Assembly: GCA_028287105.1 (NCBI GenBank)
Contig: JAQBQH010000258.1
Span: 1 to 64,000, forward strand
Length of the DNA: 64,000 nucleotides
Reading direction: 5' to 3'
Origin: Myxococcales bacterium
GTDB lineage: Bacteria; Myxococcota_A; Polyangia; Palsa-1104
A program made the translations under genes and the position numbers. Shown one piece after another: positions 48,965 to 57,532 of the stretch (the stretch's first letter is position 1; every line of letters begins with the position of its first letter). Under the pieces are notes generated by a model. It saw only the letters and a program-made list of their open reading frames with translations. It was not told the DNA's origin and ran no database searches.

Positions 48965-50061
48965 TCGACCTCCGCGGGCGGCGCCGCTTCCACGAGCGCG
49001 CGGTAGCCCTCGAGGTAGGCGGCTGCCATGCGCGCCGGTGCAAAGGCGAGCGCGCGGCGACGAGCGGCACCGGCGGCCTGCGCGCGAATCGCCGGGCTGG
49101 CCGCCAGCCGTTCGATGGCGTCGGCGAGCGCCCCGCTGTCGTCGGGCGGCACGAAGATGGCGACGCCGTCCCACGACTCGCGCAGGCTGGGGATGTCGCC
49201 GAGGACCAGCGCACACCCGGCCAGCGCCGCCTCGAGCACCGAGAGGCCAAACGGCTCGTACTTGGCGGGCAGGGCGTAGATCGCGGCAGCGGCGTAGAGC
49301 GCGGCCAGCTCGTCGGCCGTGCGCACCCCGAGCGTGCCAACGTGGCGGCCCTCGCGCACGCCTCCGTCGGGGTGCTCGGTCGCGCCGGCGACCACGACGG
49401 GCCAGCACACCCGCGCGGCGGCGGCATCGAGCGCGGCCAGGTTCTTGGCGTCGTCCCACAGCCGCCCCGCCGCGAGCACCATCGGCTCTTTTTCGCCGGG
49501 GAGAAAGCTGGCGGCGTCGCGCGCGTTGGCGATCACGGTCGCGCGCCGCAGCGGGCCATAGTCGGCCGCCAGCGACGAGAGCATCGCCGCCGTCGGGGCG
49601 ACGACCTGATCGGCGGCGCGAAGCCCGCGCCCGACCGCCGCGCGATAGCGGTCCCACGACGGCGGCGCCTCCTCGGCGCGCACCGCGCGGAACCACGACA
49701 GCACGTCCGAATGGCCCACCATCATCACCGGCGCCGGCCACGGCAGGGCCCCATGCGCGTAGTCGTTGAGATGGACGACGTCGGGGCAGACATACTCGGC
49801 CACGCGCAGGAGCCACTCTCCCGCGGCGGCCACGTCGGCCCACGGCTCCTCCATCCACTCGAGCTTGCAGACGCGAGCGAACAGGGCGACGTTGGGCGCC
49901 CGCGCCGCCTCCTCGCTCTGCGCGCGCGAGAGCGGTCCGCCCATCGCCGCCAGCACCACCTCGACGCCGGAAGGGGCGAGCGCGCGCGCCAGCTCGAGCG
50001 CATAGCACCACACGCCACCGACGGTGTCGCAGGTCATGAGCAGGCGGCGCGGCTCAGCCAC
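48955..50061 (-). CDS. GT4-family glycosyltransferase
   Basis: 368-aa retaining glycosyltransferase. N-terminal MTCDTVGGVWCYALELARAL, a Rossmann-like acceptor domain, then the donor domain with VLAAGRLWDDAKNL and the E-x7-E motif region AKYEPFGLSVLEAALAGCAL, which binds nucleotide sugar. The likely start is GTG 50061 (VAEPRRLLMTCDTVGG), which overlaps the radical SAM gene by 8 bp. Relatives use UDP- or GDP-sugars. Confidence 0.92.
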   Translation of the reverse strand: MAEPRRLLMTCDTVGGVWCYALELARALAPSGVEVVLAAMGGPLSRAQSEEAARAPNVALFARVCKLEWMEEPWADVAAAGEWLLRVAEYVCPDVVHLNDYAHGALPWPAPVMMVGHSDVLSWFRAVRAEEAPPSWDRYRAAVGRGLRAADQVVAPTAAMLSSLAADYGPLRRATVIANARDAASFLPGEKEPMVLAAGRLWDDAKNLAALDAAAARVCWPVVVAGATEHPDGGVREGRHVGTLGVRTADELAALYAAAAIYALPAKYEPFGLSVLEAALAGCALVLGDIPSLRESWDGVAIFVPPDDSGALADAIERLAASPAIRAQAAGAARRRALAFAPARMAAAYLEGYRALVEAAPPAEVECA

Positions 50062-51367
50062 GCGCCGCCTCGCCGGCGGGGTCGGCCTCGAGCTCCGGCA
50101 GCGGCCACGGCCGCTCCTCCTGGATGTCGGAGAACTCGGAGTAGCGCGACAGGTAGTCGGCGTGCGCGCGCTCCCACGCCTCGTCGTCGGGCGCGCCCCA
50201 GCGCAGCCGATAGTCGGGCGTGCCCGGATAGGGAAACATCGGGACCGGCTTATTGGCCCAGACGCCGTGCTGCTGCAGGGTCGCGCGCCACGCCTCGACG
50301 TGGGCCGGGTCGTCGAAGCCACCGTCGAGGAGATTGGCCTGCACGAACGGCACGCGCCGCTTGGCGTGGATGAGCAGCGCGGTCAGCTCGTCGGTGGTGA
50401 GCTTGCAGCGCTTGGCCAGGAGCGAGCGGCCGCGCTCGGTCAGGCTCTCGACGCCGGCCTCGATCGACAGGCAGCCGGCGCCGCCGAGGAGGTCGAGCAG
50501 CTCCTCCGACCAGTTGTCGATCCGCATCTGCACGCCGAAGCGCACGTCGCGGCAGGCCAGCGCTTCGAGCAGCGGCCGATCGGGCAGGAAGATCTCGTCG
50601 ATGAAGTAGACGTACTCGACACCCGTGGCGATGAGCCCATCCACTTCGTCGAGCACCGTCGCCAGCGGCCGTTTGCGGTAGCCATTGCGGAAGTTCTCCT
50701 TGTTGCAGAAGGTGCACTGATACGGGCAGCCGCGGGTCGCTTCGACCTCGGCGCCCGGTCGCGTCGGTATGGTGTCGAAGCGGTGATGGTGATGACGGTG
50801 GCGCCCGATCTCGTCCGCCGTCCAGCGCAGCGCCGGGATGCGCGTCATCTCGACCACCGCCGGCTGCCCCTGGACGAGGATGGCGTCGTCGTCGGTACGC
50901 CAGGCGATCGACAACAGCGACGGCCATTCGGCGCGCGTGGCCGAGGCGAGCCGCGCCAGCACCTCCTCCGGCTCGCCGAGGACGGCGACGTCGACGCCGA
51001 GCTTGCGCAGCGTCGCGCGCGGCGTGGTCGACGCGTGCGGCCCGATGGCGACGAGGGTCCCTCCCGCGCCGGCGAGCGCCTGCACCAGGCGACGCGGCAC
51101 GCGCAGCTCCGGCGGCGGGCAGCGCCAGAAGAGATAGGTCGGCGCCGTCGTCAGCACCGTGAGCCCGGGCGCGAACGCGGAGACGCGGGCACGCACTTCG
51201 GCGTCGCTCAGGGCGTAGAGGTGCGCGTCGAGGAGGAGCGCCTCGTGGCCGGCCTCTTCGAGGAGCGCGCGCGCGCAGGCGAGCTCCGTCGGCAGGTGCG
51301 GCTCGCGGCAGCCGAAGTAGATGCTACCGTCGTAGGTCCAGTTGGGGTTGAGGAGCGCGACTCGCAT
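50054..51367 (-). CDS. B12-binding-domain radical SAM enzyme
   Basis: 437 aa. The N-terminal half (about 1-140) has the Rossmann pattern of a cobalamin-binding domain (ALLNPNWTYDG, LLLDAHLYAL, VLTTAPTYLFW, LVAIGPHAS). The radical SAM barrel begins with C214-C218-C221 in TRGCPYQCTFCNKE, the 4Fe-4S motif CxxxCxxC, followed by YVYFIDEIFLPDRPLL and LSIEAGVESL. A His-rich stretch (GRHRHHHHRF, 188-197) precedes the cluster motif. Such enzymes methylate or rearrange unactivated carbons. Within this cluster it probably modifies a sugar or lipid-linked glycan. It resembles the TIGR04295 group I recall from rhizobial glycan clusters. Confidence 0.93.
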   Translation of the reverse strand: MRVALLNPNWTYDGSIYFGCREPHLPTELACARALLEEAGHEALLLDAHLYALSDAEVRARVSAFAPGLTVLTTAPTYLFWRCPPPELRVPRRLVQALAGAGGTLVAIGPHASTTPRATLRKLGVDVAVLGEPEEVLARLASATRAEWPSLLSIAWRTDDDAILVQGQPAVVEMTRIPALRWTADEIGRHRHHHHRFDTIPTRPGAEVEATRGCPYQCTFCNKENFRNGYRKRPLATVLDEVDGLIATGVEYVYFIDEIFLPDRPLLEALACRDVRFGVQMRIDNWSEELLDLLGGAGCLSIEAGVESLTERGRSLLAKRCKLTTDELTALLIHAKRRVPFVQANLLDGGFDDPAHVEAWRATLQQHGVWANKPVPMFPYPGTPDYRLRWGAPDDEAWERAHADYLSRYSEFSDIQEERPWPLPELEADPAGEAARG

Positions 51368-52458
51368 CAGCCCCTCGCCTCCCCCGCCACCACTGCCGCG
51401 TCGCCGCCGACCGGGACCGCCACGTCGCAATCGAGCCGATCGAGCCAGGCGCCCAGCCGCGCCAGCCCCTCGGTCACGCCCACCCGCGGCCGCCAGCCCG
51501 ACGCCTCCTGGAACGCGCGCGTATCCGAGACGTAGTAGCGCTGATCGCCCGTCCGCGGCGCCTCGTGCGTCAGCGCCGGCGTGCGCCCGATGGAGGCGTC
51601 GATGCGCCGGAGCAGCTCGATCAGGCTCAGCGTGCTCGCCGGACCGCCGCCGATGTTGAAGGCCCGCCCCGCCAGTTGCGACGCCCGCTCGTGCGCCCGC
51701 AACAGCGCGTCGACGAGATCGTCGACGAAGAGGAGGTCGCGCACCTGCTTGCCGTCGCCGTAGACGGTGAGCGGCCGCCGGCCCAGCGCGCAGCGCCAGA
51801 AGTGCGCCACCCAGCCTTGATCCTCGGAGCCGAGCTGCCGCGGTCCGTAGATGCAGCTCATGCGAAACACCAGCGCCGGCAGGCCGAAGCTGCGCGCGTA
51901 GTCGATGACGTAGGCGTCGGCCGCGCCTTTGGAGCAGCCGTACGGGCTGTGGAAGTCGAGGGGCCGCAGCTCCGAGACGCCGTGCACCGCGAAGGTGCGA
52001 TCGGCGGGGTGCCAGCGCGTCGCACCCTCCACCAGCGTCACGTCGCCGAGCGCGCCGTAGACCTTGTTGGTCGAGGTGTAGACCAGCGACGGTGGCACCG
52101 GCTGCGCGCGGACGGCCTCGAGGACGTTGAGGGTGCCGCGCGCGTTGACCTCGAAGTCCTGGATCGGATCGACGAGGCTGGTGGTGACGGCCACCTGCGC
52201 CGCGAAGTGGAAGACCCGATCGACGCCGCGCATCGCCGCCGCCAGCGCGCCCCGATCGCGCACGTCCTCGCGCGCATGCTGCACCAGCGCGCCGTGCCGC
52301 TCGCGCAGCCACGCCAGATTGCGCTCCACCGACGGGCGCGACAGGTTGTCGTAAATGATGACCGGGGTGCCGGCAGCCAAGATGCGGTCCGACACGTTGG
52401 CGCCGATGAAGCCGGCTCCGCCCGTGACCAGCACCGGCCGCGTCGACGCCGCGCTCAT
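51367..52458 (-). CDS. NAD-dependent sugar epimerase/dehydratase (CDP-paratose 2-epimerase-like)
   Basis: 363-aa extended SDR. NAD site TGGAGFIGANVSDRIL, sugar-epimerase features FHFAAQVAVTTSLVDP, YTSTNKVYGALGDV, catalytic SPYGCSKGAADAYV (Tyr-x3-Lys) and FRMSCIYGPRQLGSEDQGWVAH. The last block is characteristic of CDP-tyvelose/paratose 2-epimerase-like proteins. True substrate unknown. TGATG overlap with the radical SAM gene; the start overlaps the next epimerase gene by 4 bp. Confidence 0.92.
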   Translation of the reverse strand: MSAASTRPVLVTGGAGFIGANVSDRILAAGTPVIIYDNLSRPSVERNLAWLRERHGALVQHAREDVRDRGALAAAMRGVDRVFHFAAQVAVTTSLVDPIQDFEVNARGTLNVLEAVRAQPVPPSLVYTSTNKVYGALGDVTLVEGATRWHPADRTFAVHGVSELRPLDFHSPYGCSKGAADAYVIDYARSFGLPALVFRMSCIYGPRQLGSEDQGWVAHFWRCALGRRPLTVYGDGKQVRDLLFVDDLVDALLRAHERASQLAGRAFNIGGGPASTLSLIELLRRIDASIGRTPALTHEAPRTGDQRYYVSDTRAFQEASGWRPRVGVTEGLARLGAWLDRLDCDVAVPVGGDAAVVAGEARG

Positions 52459-53585
52459 AGCGCCAGCCCGCGCGCAGCCAGCTCGGCGCGCGCCTCCTCG
52501 ACGCGGTCGACGGCGACCTGCCCGCGCAGCCAGTCGCACAGCTCGCTCAGCCCCGCCTCGAGCGTGACCTCGGGGCGATAGCCGAGGAGCTTCTCGGCGC
52601 GGCTGATGTCGGGGAAGCAGTGGCGGATGTCGCCCATGCGGTACTTGCCGGTCACCTCGGGCTTGATGCGCCCGCCCGAGACCATCTCCGCCATCAGGCG
52701 CGCCACGTCGAGGACGCTGTAGACGCGCCCCGAGCCGATGTTGAACACCTGACCGTCGGCGCCGGGCACCTCGAGCGCCAGGACGAAGGCGCGCGCGACG
52801 TCACGCACCGAGACGAAGTCGCGTCGCTGCAGCCCGTCTTCGTTGATCAGCGGCGGCTTGCCGTTGACCAGGCGCGAGGCGAAGATCGCCAGCACGCCGG
52901 TGTATGGATTGGAGAGCGCCTGGTCGAGGCCGTAGGTGTTGAACAGGCGCAACGCCACGGCCGAACGGCCGTAGGCGCGCATCGTCACCAGGCACAGCCG
53001 CTCCTGGTCGTACTTGGACAGCGCGTAGACCGACGCCAACGACGGCGTCTTGTCCTCGCCCGTCGGAATCGGCGTCAGCGTGCCGCCGTCCTCGCCGCGC
53101 ATCTCCCACTGACTGCCCGCCAGCTGCTCCATGGTCCGCTCGACGCCGCTGACCAGGCGCCCGCCCGCGTCGGTGAAGTAGCCCTCGCCGTAGACGCTCA
53201 TGCTCGACGCGACCACGAGGCGCGTGAGGCTGCGCCGCTTGACCATCTCCTCGAGCAAGACGGCCGTGCCGAGGTTGTTGACCGAGGTGTACTCGGCGAT
53301 CTGATACATGCTCTGCCCGACGCCGACGATGGCGGCGAGGTGATAGACCGCGTCGACGCCGTCGAGCGCCCGCCGTACGGCGTCGGGATCGCGCACGTCG
53401 CCGACCTGCAGCTCGACCGCGTCGTCGAGGTAGCTCGGGCGCCGCCGCTCCTCGCGCGCGCCGGCGCCGTGCACCTGCGGCGACAGGTTGTCGAGGGCGC
53501 GCACCGCGTACCCGTGCGTGACCAGCTCCCGTGCCAGGTGCGCTCCGATGAAACCCGCACCTCCGGTGATCAGGATCTTCTTCAT
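52455..53585 (-). CDS. NAD-dependent nucleotide-sugar epimerase/dehydratase
   Basis: 376-aa extended SDR. TGGAGFIGAHLARELV, YHLAAIVGVGQSMYQIAEY, VASSMSVYGEG, catalytic YALSKYDQERLCL and RLFNTYGLDQALSNPY, then QRRDFVSVRDVARAF. The insert around residues 140-190 (AGSQWEMRGEDGGTLTPIPT) is typical of a dTDP-glucose-4,6-dehydratase/UDP-glucose-4-epimerase side branch. Product unknown. After a 96-bp gap, it restarts the overlapping series downstream of the glycosidase gene. Confidence 0.92.
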   Translation of the reverse strand: MKKILITGGAGFIGAHLARELVTHGYAVRALDNLSPQVHGAGAREERRRPSYLDDAVELQVGDVRDPDAVRRALDGVDAVYHLAAIVGVGQSMYQIAEYTSVNNLGTAVLLEEMVKRRSLTRLVVASSMSVYGEGYFTDAGGRLVSGVERTMEQLAGSQWEMRGEDGGTLTPIPTGEDKTPSLASVYALSKYDQERLCLVTMRAYGRSAVALRLFNTYGLDQALSNPYTGVLAIFASRLVNGKPPLINEDGLQRRDFVSVRDVARAFVLALEVPGADGQVFNIGSGRVYSVLDVARLMAEMVSGGRIKPEVTGKYRMGDIRHCFPDISRAEKLLGYRPEVTLEAGLSELCDWLRGQVAVDRVEEARAELAARGLAL

Positions 53586-53681
53586 CTCGCCCTCGAATGA
53601 ACGACCGATGACATTCTGTTTAGGCGGTGTACGGATGGCGCAAATGCCCGCCCTCCCGTAATCGGCGCTCCCCTGGAGTCC

Positions 53682-54566
53682 TCAGCCGTAGCGACGAACC
53701 ATGCGCGCACAGAACTCCGCGAACTCGTCCGCGTACAAGGGCGGGCTCGTGTGATGCGGCTGCGCTCCGCGCTGCTCGGGCGTGAAGCAGAACGTCACCG
53801 TGACCTCGAAGGGCTCGAGCGCCTTCATCTGACGATCGAACCAGCGCTCCCAGCCGGGGCGGTAGCTGTCGGCCCAGGACAGCCCCGTGCGCAGGTGGCG
53901 CACGCCGAGCTCCGAGAGCCAGCGCACGCCGTCGTCGAGGCGCGGGTCCTCGAAGTGGAACCACTGACAGATGCCCATCGCCGGCGTCAGCTCGCGGAAC
54001 TGCCTGAGCGCGAGCTTCGCCGTTCCGTCCTCCTGGATGAGCCCCATGTAGAAGTGGCGGTAGTAGGACGAGCCCTCCGCCTCGCGATGGCGCGTCGTCG
54101 CCGGCCAGGCCTTCGGCAGATCGAAGAGGCTGTACCAGTGCACCCGGTCGACCTTGCCGGCGAGGAGCTCGGCCGTGCGGCGCACACCGAACTCCTGCAC
54201 CTCCTCGGCGCCGAAGCTCGAGACGCCGACCTCGGTGACCCAGATGGGCAGCTCGGTGACGGCGCGAACCTCGCCCAGCTTGTCGGCCCACTCGTGGATC
54301 TGCCAGTGGTTCCAGTCGAGCGGAAAGCCGTGCACGGCGACGACGTCGAGCTTGTCGAGGAGCCCGCGGCCGCCGAGGTTCGTCAGGAACAGGGGATCGA
54401 TGGGAGAGATGCCGCCCAGCACCCGCTTGATGGCGGGCCGCTCGGCGCGGACGGCGTCGGCGGCCAGCGCAGCCATGCGGGCGAACTGCGACCAGTCGGG
54501 GTCGAGCGCGAAGTCCCAGTGCGACTTGTTGTTCGGCTCGTTCCAGATCATGACCGCTTCGATCAT
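53682..54566 (-). CDS. GH-A clan glycosidase (beta-xylosidase-like)
   Basis: 294-aa TIM-barrel protein without signal peptide, so cytoplasmic. Acid/base Glu is in MIWNEPNNKSHWD and the nucleophile Glu in IWVTEVGVSSFG, the layout of GH39-like beta-xylosidases. The N-terminus starts right at the acid/base strand, so the barrel is circularly shifted or truncated: the C-terminal half (VRWLSELGVRHLRTGLSWAD) looks like the strands that normally come first. The ATG at 54566 follows GGAGG by 6 nt and overlaps the methyltransferase stop. A trimming or transglycosylating role in glycan assembly is inferred. Confidence 0.85.
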   Translation of the reverse strand: MIEAVMIWNEPNNKSHWDFALDPDWSQFARMAALAADAVRAERPAIKRVLGGISPIDPLFLTNLGGRGLLDKLDVVAVHGFPLDWNHWQIHEWADKLGEVRAVTELPIWVTEVGVSSFGAEEVQEFGVRRTAELLAGKVDRVHWYSLFDLPKAWPATTRHREAEGSSYYRHFYMGLIQEDGTAKLALRQFRELTPAMGICQWFHFEDPRLDDGVRWLSELGVRHLRTGLSWADSYRPGWERWFDRQMKALEPFEVTVTFCFTPEQRGAQPHHTSPPLYADEFAEFCARMVRRYG

Positions 54567-55282
54567 GGGCGCCTCCGGCAGATGAACACTTCGTCCTCGG
54601 GATGGGCGACGACGGCGAAGCCTGCCGAGCGCAGCATCGCCTCGACGCAGGCGCGATTGGGAAACCACCAGTTGGTCGGATCGCCGGCGTACTTGTGCTC
54701 GACGAAATAGAGGCGCGGATACTCCTCGCGCTTGAAGATATCGGTTTCGACAAAGGGATAATCGGCCTCGAGCGCGGCGACGTCGGACGAGCCGCGAATC
54801 AAGCTCTGAAAGACCAGGAGGTCGGCGACGACGTGCTCATGCAGCAGATCGAGCGCCAGCAGCGGATGGCGCAGGTGATAGAGGACGCCCATGAACAGGA
54901 CCAGGTCGAATTTCTCGCGCACGGTTCCGATATCGTAGATATCGAGTTTCGCGAATTCGATATCGGCGCCGGAGACCTCCGCCGCGTAGCGCGCCTGCGC
55001 GAGGTAGCGCTCGTCGGCGTCGAGACCGAGGACGCGCGCGGCGCCGCGCCGCTTCATCTCGATGGAATAGAAGCCGCCGTTGCAGCCGACGTCGAGCACC
55101 GACTTGCCGGTCAGGTCCGCCGGGATGGCGTGGGCGAAGCGACGCCACTTCACCATCGGATAGTCGCCCAGGAAGTGGTCGGGCGCGGTGCGGACGCCGC
55201 GGAGATCGAGGTTGTGGAACCATTCGCCCAGCTCCCCGACGCGGCGGGCGATCTCGTCGGGGCTCTGTTGGGCCATCGTCAC
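54563..55282 (-). CDS. SAM-dependent methyltransferase (TIGR04290-like)
   Basis: 239-aa class I methyltransferase. Motif I is VLDVGCNGGFYSIEMKRRGA and the post-I acidic residue is in VLGLDADERYL; FDLVLFMGVLYHLRHPLLAL is the motif IV region, as in CmoB-like enzymes. GDYPMVKWRRFAHAIP and TNWWFPNRACVEAMLRSAGF fit the family I recall as Rta_06860/TIGR04290, found in comparable glycan clusters. Probable target is a sugar hydroxyl or carboxyl. Overlaps its neighbours by 4 bp at both ends. Confidence 0.92.
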   Translation of the reverse strand: MTMAQQSPDEIARRVGELGEWFHNLDLRGVRTAPDHFLGDYPMVKWRRFAHAIPADLTGKSVLDVGCNGGFYSIEMKRRGAARVLGLDADERYLAQARYAAEVSGADIEFAKLDIYDIGTVREKFDLVLFMGVLYHLRHPLLALDLLHEHVVADLLVFQSLIRGSSDVAALEADYPFVETDIFKREEYPRLYFVEHKYAGDPTNWWFPNRACVEAMLRSAGFAVVAHPEDEVFICRRRP

Positions 55283-56157
55283 GCCAGCTCCTCCTCGTCG
55301 AAGATGGAGCGCACCAGCATGGCGCGTACGTCGCTCCTGAGCTCGACGGCGCCCAGCCGCGCGCGGCCACGCTCGCTCAGGCGGCCGAGGGTCCAGGCGA
55401 CCTTCCGCGTCGTCTGCCTGGGGCCGAAGTAGTCGAGATAGCCGCCCGAGTTGAGCGAGAAGAACGAGAGCGCGTCGGCGTCGGCGAGCAGCGTACGTTC
55501 CGCCGTCAGGCCGGCGTCGAGGTCGCCGTTACGACGCGGCCGTTCATGCTCCACGATCAGCCGTGCCGCGCGTGCGACGATCGCCGCCGGCAGCAGATCG
55601 CCCACGGTGCGTGCGAGCAGCGCCGCGCTGCTCTCGGCGTGCGCGTCCTTGAACGCCTGATAGTCGCGCGCATCCGCTTCGACGCGCTCCTCGGCCCCCG
55701 AGATCAGCCGCTCGACGTCGTGAAACAGCGCCGCCACCTGCAGCGCCAGCGACGCCTCGCCGTCGAGGCGCAGGAGCCACTGCCAGACGTCGCGCGCGTG
55801 CTCATGATCGGCGCGCACCAGCGGCCGCGATAGATCGTGCAACGCGCGATGGCGCTCGAGGAGCGCGTCGAAGGCTGCCGTCGAGGAGGCGCGGTTGCGC
55901 CGGTCCATCAGCCGCTGCAGGCGCGTCAGGATCGCGATCGCGTCCGCGGGACGCCCCGCCGCCACCGCCACCGAAGTCGCCTGGTCGAGGCTGCGGTCGA
56001 GCGACCAGCCGCGCGCGCCGGCGGCGACGAGCGGGCCGATGTCGAGCTGGAGCACCTGGGGCGGGCTTTGGGCGACGGCGTACAGCATGAGCGCCGGGAA
56101 CTCGGCCGCCACCGGGTCGGGCGCGTGCGCGCCGACGAGATAGGCCTCGCGCAGCAT
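55279..56157 (-). CDS. HD-type helical protein of the glycan cluster
   Basis: 292 aa, all-helical. LALQVAALFHDVERLISG contains the HD metal-binding doublet, with a second His in LIVEHERPRRNGDLDAG and an Asp in LLADADALSFFS, consistent with an HD-superfamily phosphohydrolase. A further N-terminal segment (about 1-90) is unassigned and could bind a nucleotide sugar or lipid phosphate. It separates UDP-glucose dehydrogenase (1 bp away) from the methyltransferase (overlapping), so it belongs to the operon. Regulation or phosphate removal are possible roles. Confidence 0.75.
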   Translation of the reverse strand: MLREAYLVGAHAPDPVAAEFPALMLYAVAQSPPQVLQLDIGPLVAAGARGWSLDRSLDQATSVAVAAGRPADAIAILTRLQRLMDRRNRASSTAAFDALLERHRALHDLSRPLVRADHEHARDVWQWLLRLDGEASLALQVAALFHDVERLISGAEERVEADARDYQAFKDAHAESSAALLARTVGDLLPAAIVARAARLIVEHERPRRNGDLDAGLTAERTLLADADALSFFSLNSGGYLDYFGPRQTTRKVAWTLGRLSERGRARLGAVELRSDVRAMLVRSIFDEEELA

Positions 56158-56158
56158 C

Positions 56159-57466
56159 TCAGCGCCGCCCGATGCCGTGGTAGGTGAAGCCGAGGCTGCG
56201 CACCTCCGCGGCGTCCCATACGTTGCGGCCGTCGAAGAGCACGGGCGCCCGCATCAGCGCGCGCAGCCGCACGAAGTCGGGCCGCCGGAGCTCGTGCCAC
56301 TCTGTGACCAGGACGAGCGCATCGGCGCCCTCGGCGGCGTGGTACATGCTCGGCGCCAGCGTGACGCGCTCGCCCCACAGCGCACGCGCGTTGTCGCCGG
56401 CGACGGGATCGTGCGCCATCACCTTCGCGCCAGCGGCCAGGAGCGCCGCGATCAGCACGGTGGCGGGCGCTTCGCGCAGATCGTCGGTGCCGGGCTTGAA
56501 CGCGAGCCCCCAGACGGCGATCGCTTTCCCCGCCACGCCGCCGGTCGCCTCGAAGTGGCGCGCGATCTTCTCTCCCAGCACCTGCTTCTGGCGCTCGTTT
56601 ACCCGCTCCGCTGCAGCCACCAGCTCGAGCGAGGACTCCTGCAGCTCCGCCGTGTGCAAGAGCGCCTTCAGATCCTTGGGAAAGCAGCTGCCGCCGTAGC
56701 CGGCACCGGCGTAGAGGAACTTGGCACCGATGCGCGGGTCGGCCCCGAGCGCCAGCCGCACCTGCTCGATGTCGGCGCCGAGCTTCTCGGCCAGGAGCGC
56801 CAGCTCGTTCATGAACGAGATGCGCACGGCCAACATGGCGTTGTTGGCATACTTCGCCAGCTCGGCCGACGCCGGGTCCATGCACTGCAAGCGGTCGTTG
56901 GTGCGCGTGAAGGGAGCGTAGAGCTGGCGCAGGATCTCTCGCGCGCGTTCGTCGTCGCTGCCGAGGATGACGCGATTGGGCTTCATGAAGTCGTTGATGG
57001 CGTCGCCCTCTTTGAGAAACTCGGGATTGGCGACGACGGCGAACGGCTGCCTGGTGTGCGCGGCGATGCGGCTGCGCACGCGCTCCGCGGTGCCGACGGG
57101 GACCGTGCTCTTGTTGACGACGACAGTGTAGCCGCCGAGCGCCGGGCCGATGGCGTCGGCGACCGCCATGACCGCCGACAGATCGGCGGCGCCCGACGAC
57201 GAGGCCGGCGTGCCGACGGCGATGAAGACCACCTCGGCCTGCTCAACCGCTTCGGCGAGGTTGGAGCTGAAGCGCAGGTTGCCGCGTTTGTGCGAGCGCG
57301 CCACCAGCACGTCGAGCCCAGGCTCGTAGATGGGCAGCTCGCCACGCTCGAGCCGCGCTACCTTGAGCTCGTCGGAATCGACGCAGATGACGTCGTTGCC
57401 GAAGTCGGCGAAACCGGCTCCCGCCACCAGACCGACGTAGCCCGTCCCGATCATTGCCAGCCGCAT
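56159..57466 (-). CDS. UDP-glucose 6-dehydrogenase
   Basis: 435-aa NAD-dependent enzyme oxidising UDP-glucose to UDP-glucuronate in two steps. N-terminal Rossmann domain MIGTGYVGLVAGAGFADFG, VNKSTVPVGTAERV, LKEGDAINDFMKPNRVILG, catalytic Cys261 in GYGGSCFPKD and the C-terminal domain with AVWGLAFKPGTDDLREAP. Length and motifs are complete. It supplies UDP-glucuronate to the decarboxylase encoded at the end of the operon. GDP-mannose dehydrogenase is an alternative, but the decarboxylase favours UDP-glucose. Confidence 0.95.
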   Translation of the reverse strand: MRLAMIGTGYVGLVAGAGFADFGNDVICVDSDELKVARLERGELPIYEPGLDVLVARSHKRGNLRFSSNLAEAVEQAEVVFIAVGTPASSSGAADLSAVMAVADAIGPALGGYTVVVNKSTVPVGTAERVRSRIAAHTRQPFAVVANPEFLKEGDAINDFMKPNRVILGSDDERAREILRQLYAPFTRTNDRLQCMDPASAELAKYANNAMLAVRISFMNELALLAEKLGADIEQVRLALGADPRIGAKFLYAGAGYGGSCFPKDLKALLHTAELQESSLELVAAAERVNERQKQVLGEKIARHFEATGGVAGKAIAVWGLAFKPGTDDLREAPATVLIAALLAAGAKVMAHDPVAGDNARALWGERVTLAPSMYHAAEGADALVLVTEWHELRRPDFVRLRALMRAPVLFDGRNVWDAAEVRSLGFTYHGIGRR

Positions 57467-57532
57467 GCGCGCCTCCGTGGTATCTGGTCTCGGTACGACG
57501 ACGGAGGGCGCTCTCCGGCCGCGGCGCGAAAT

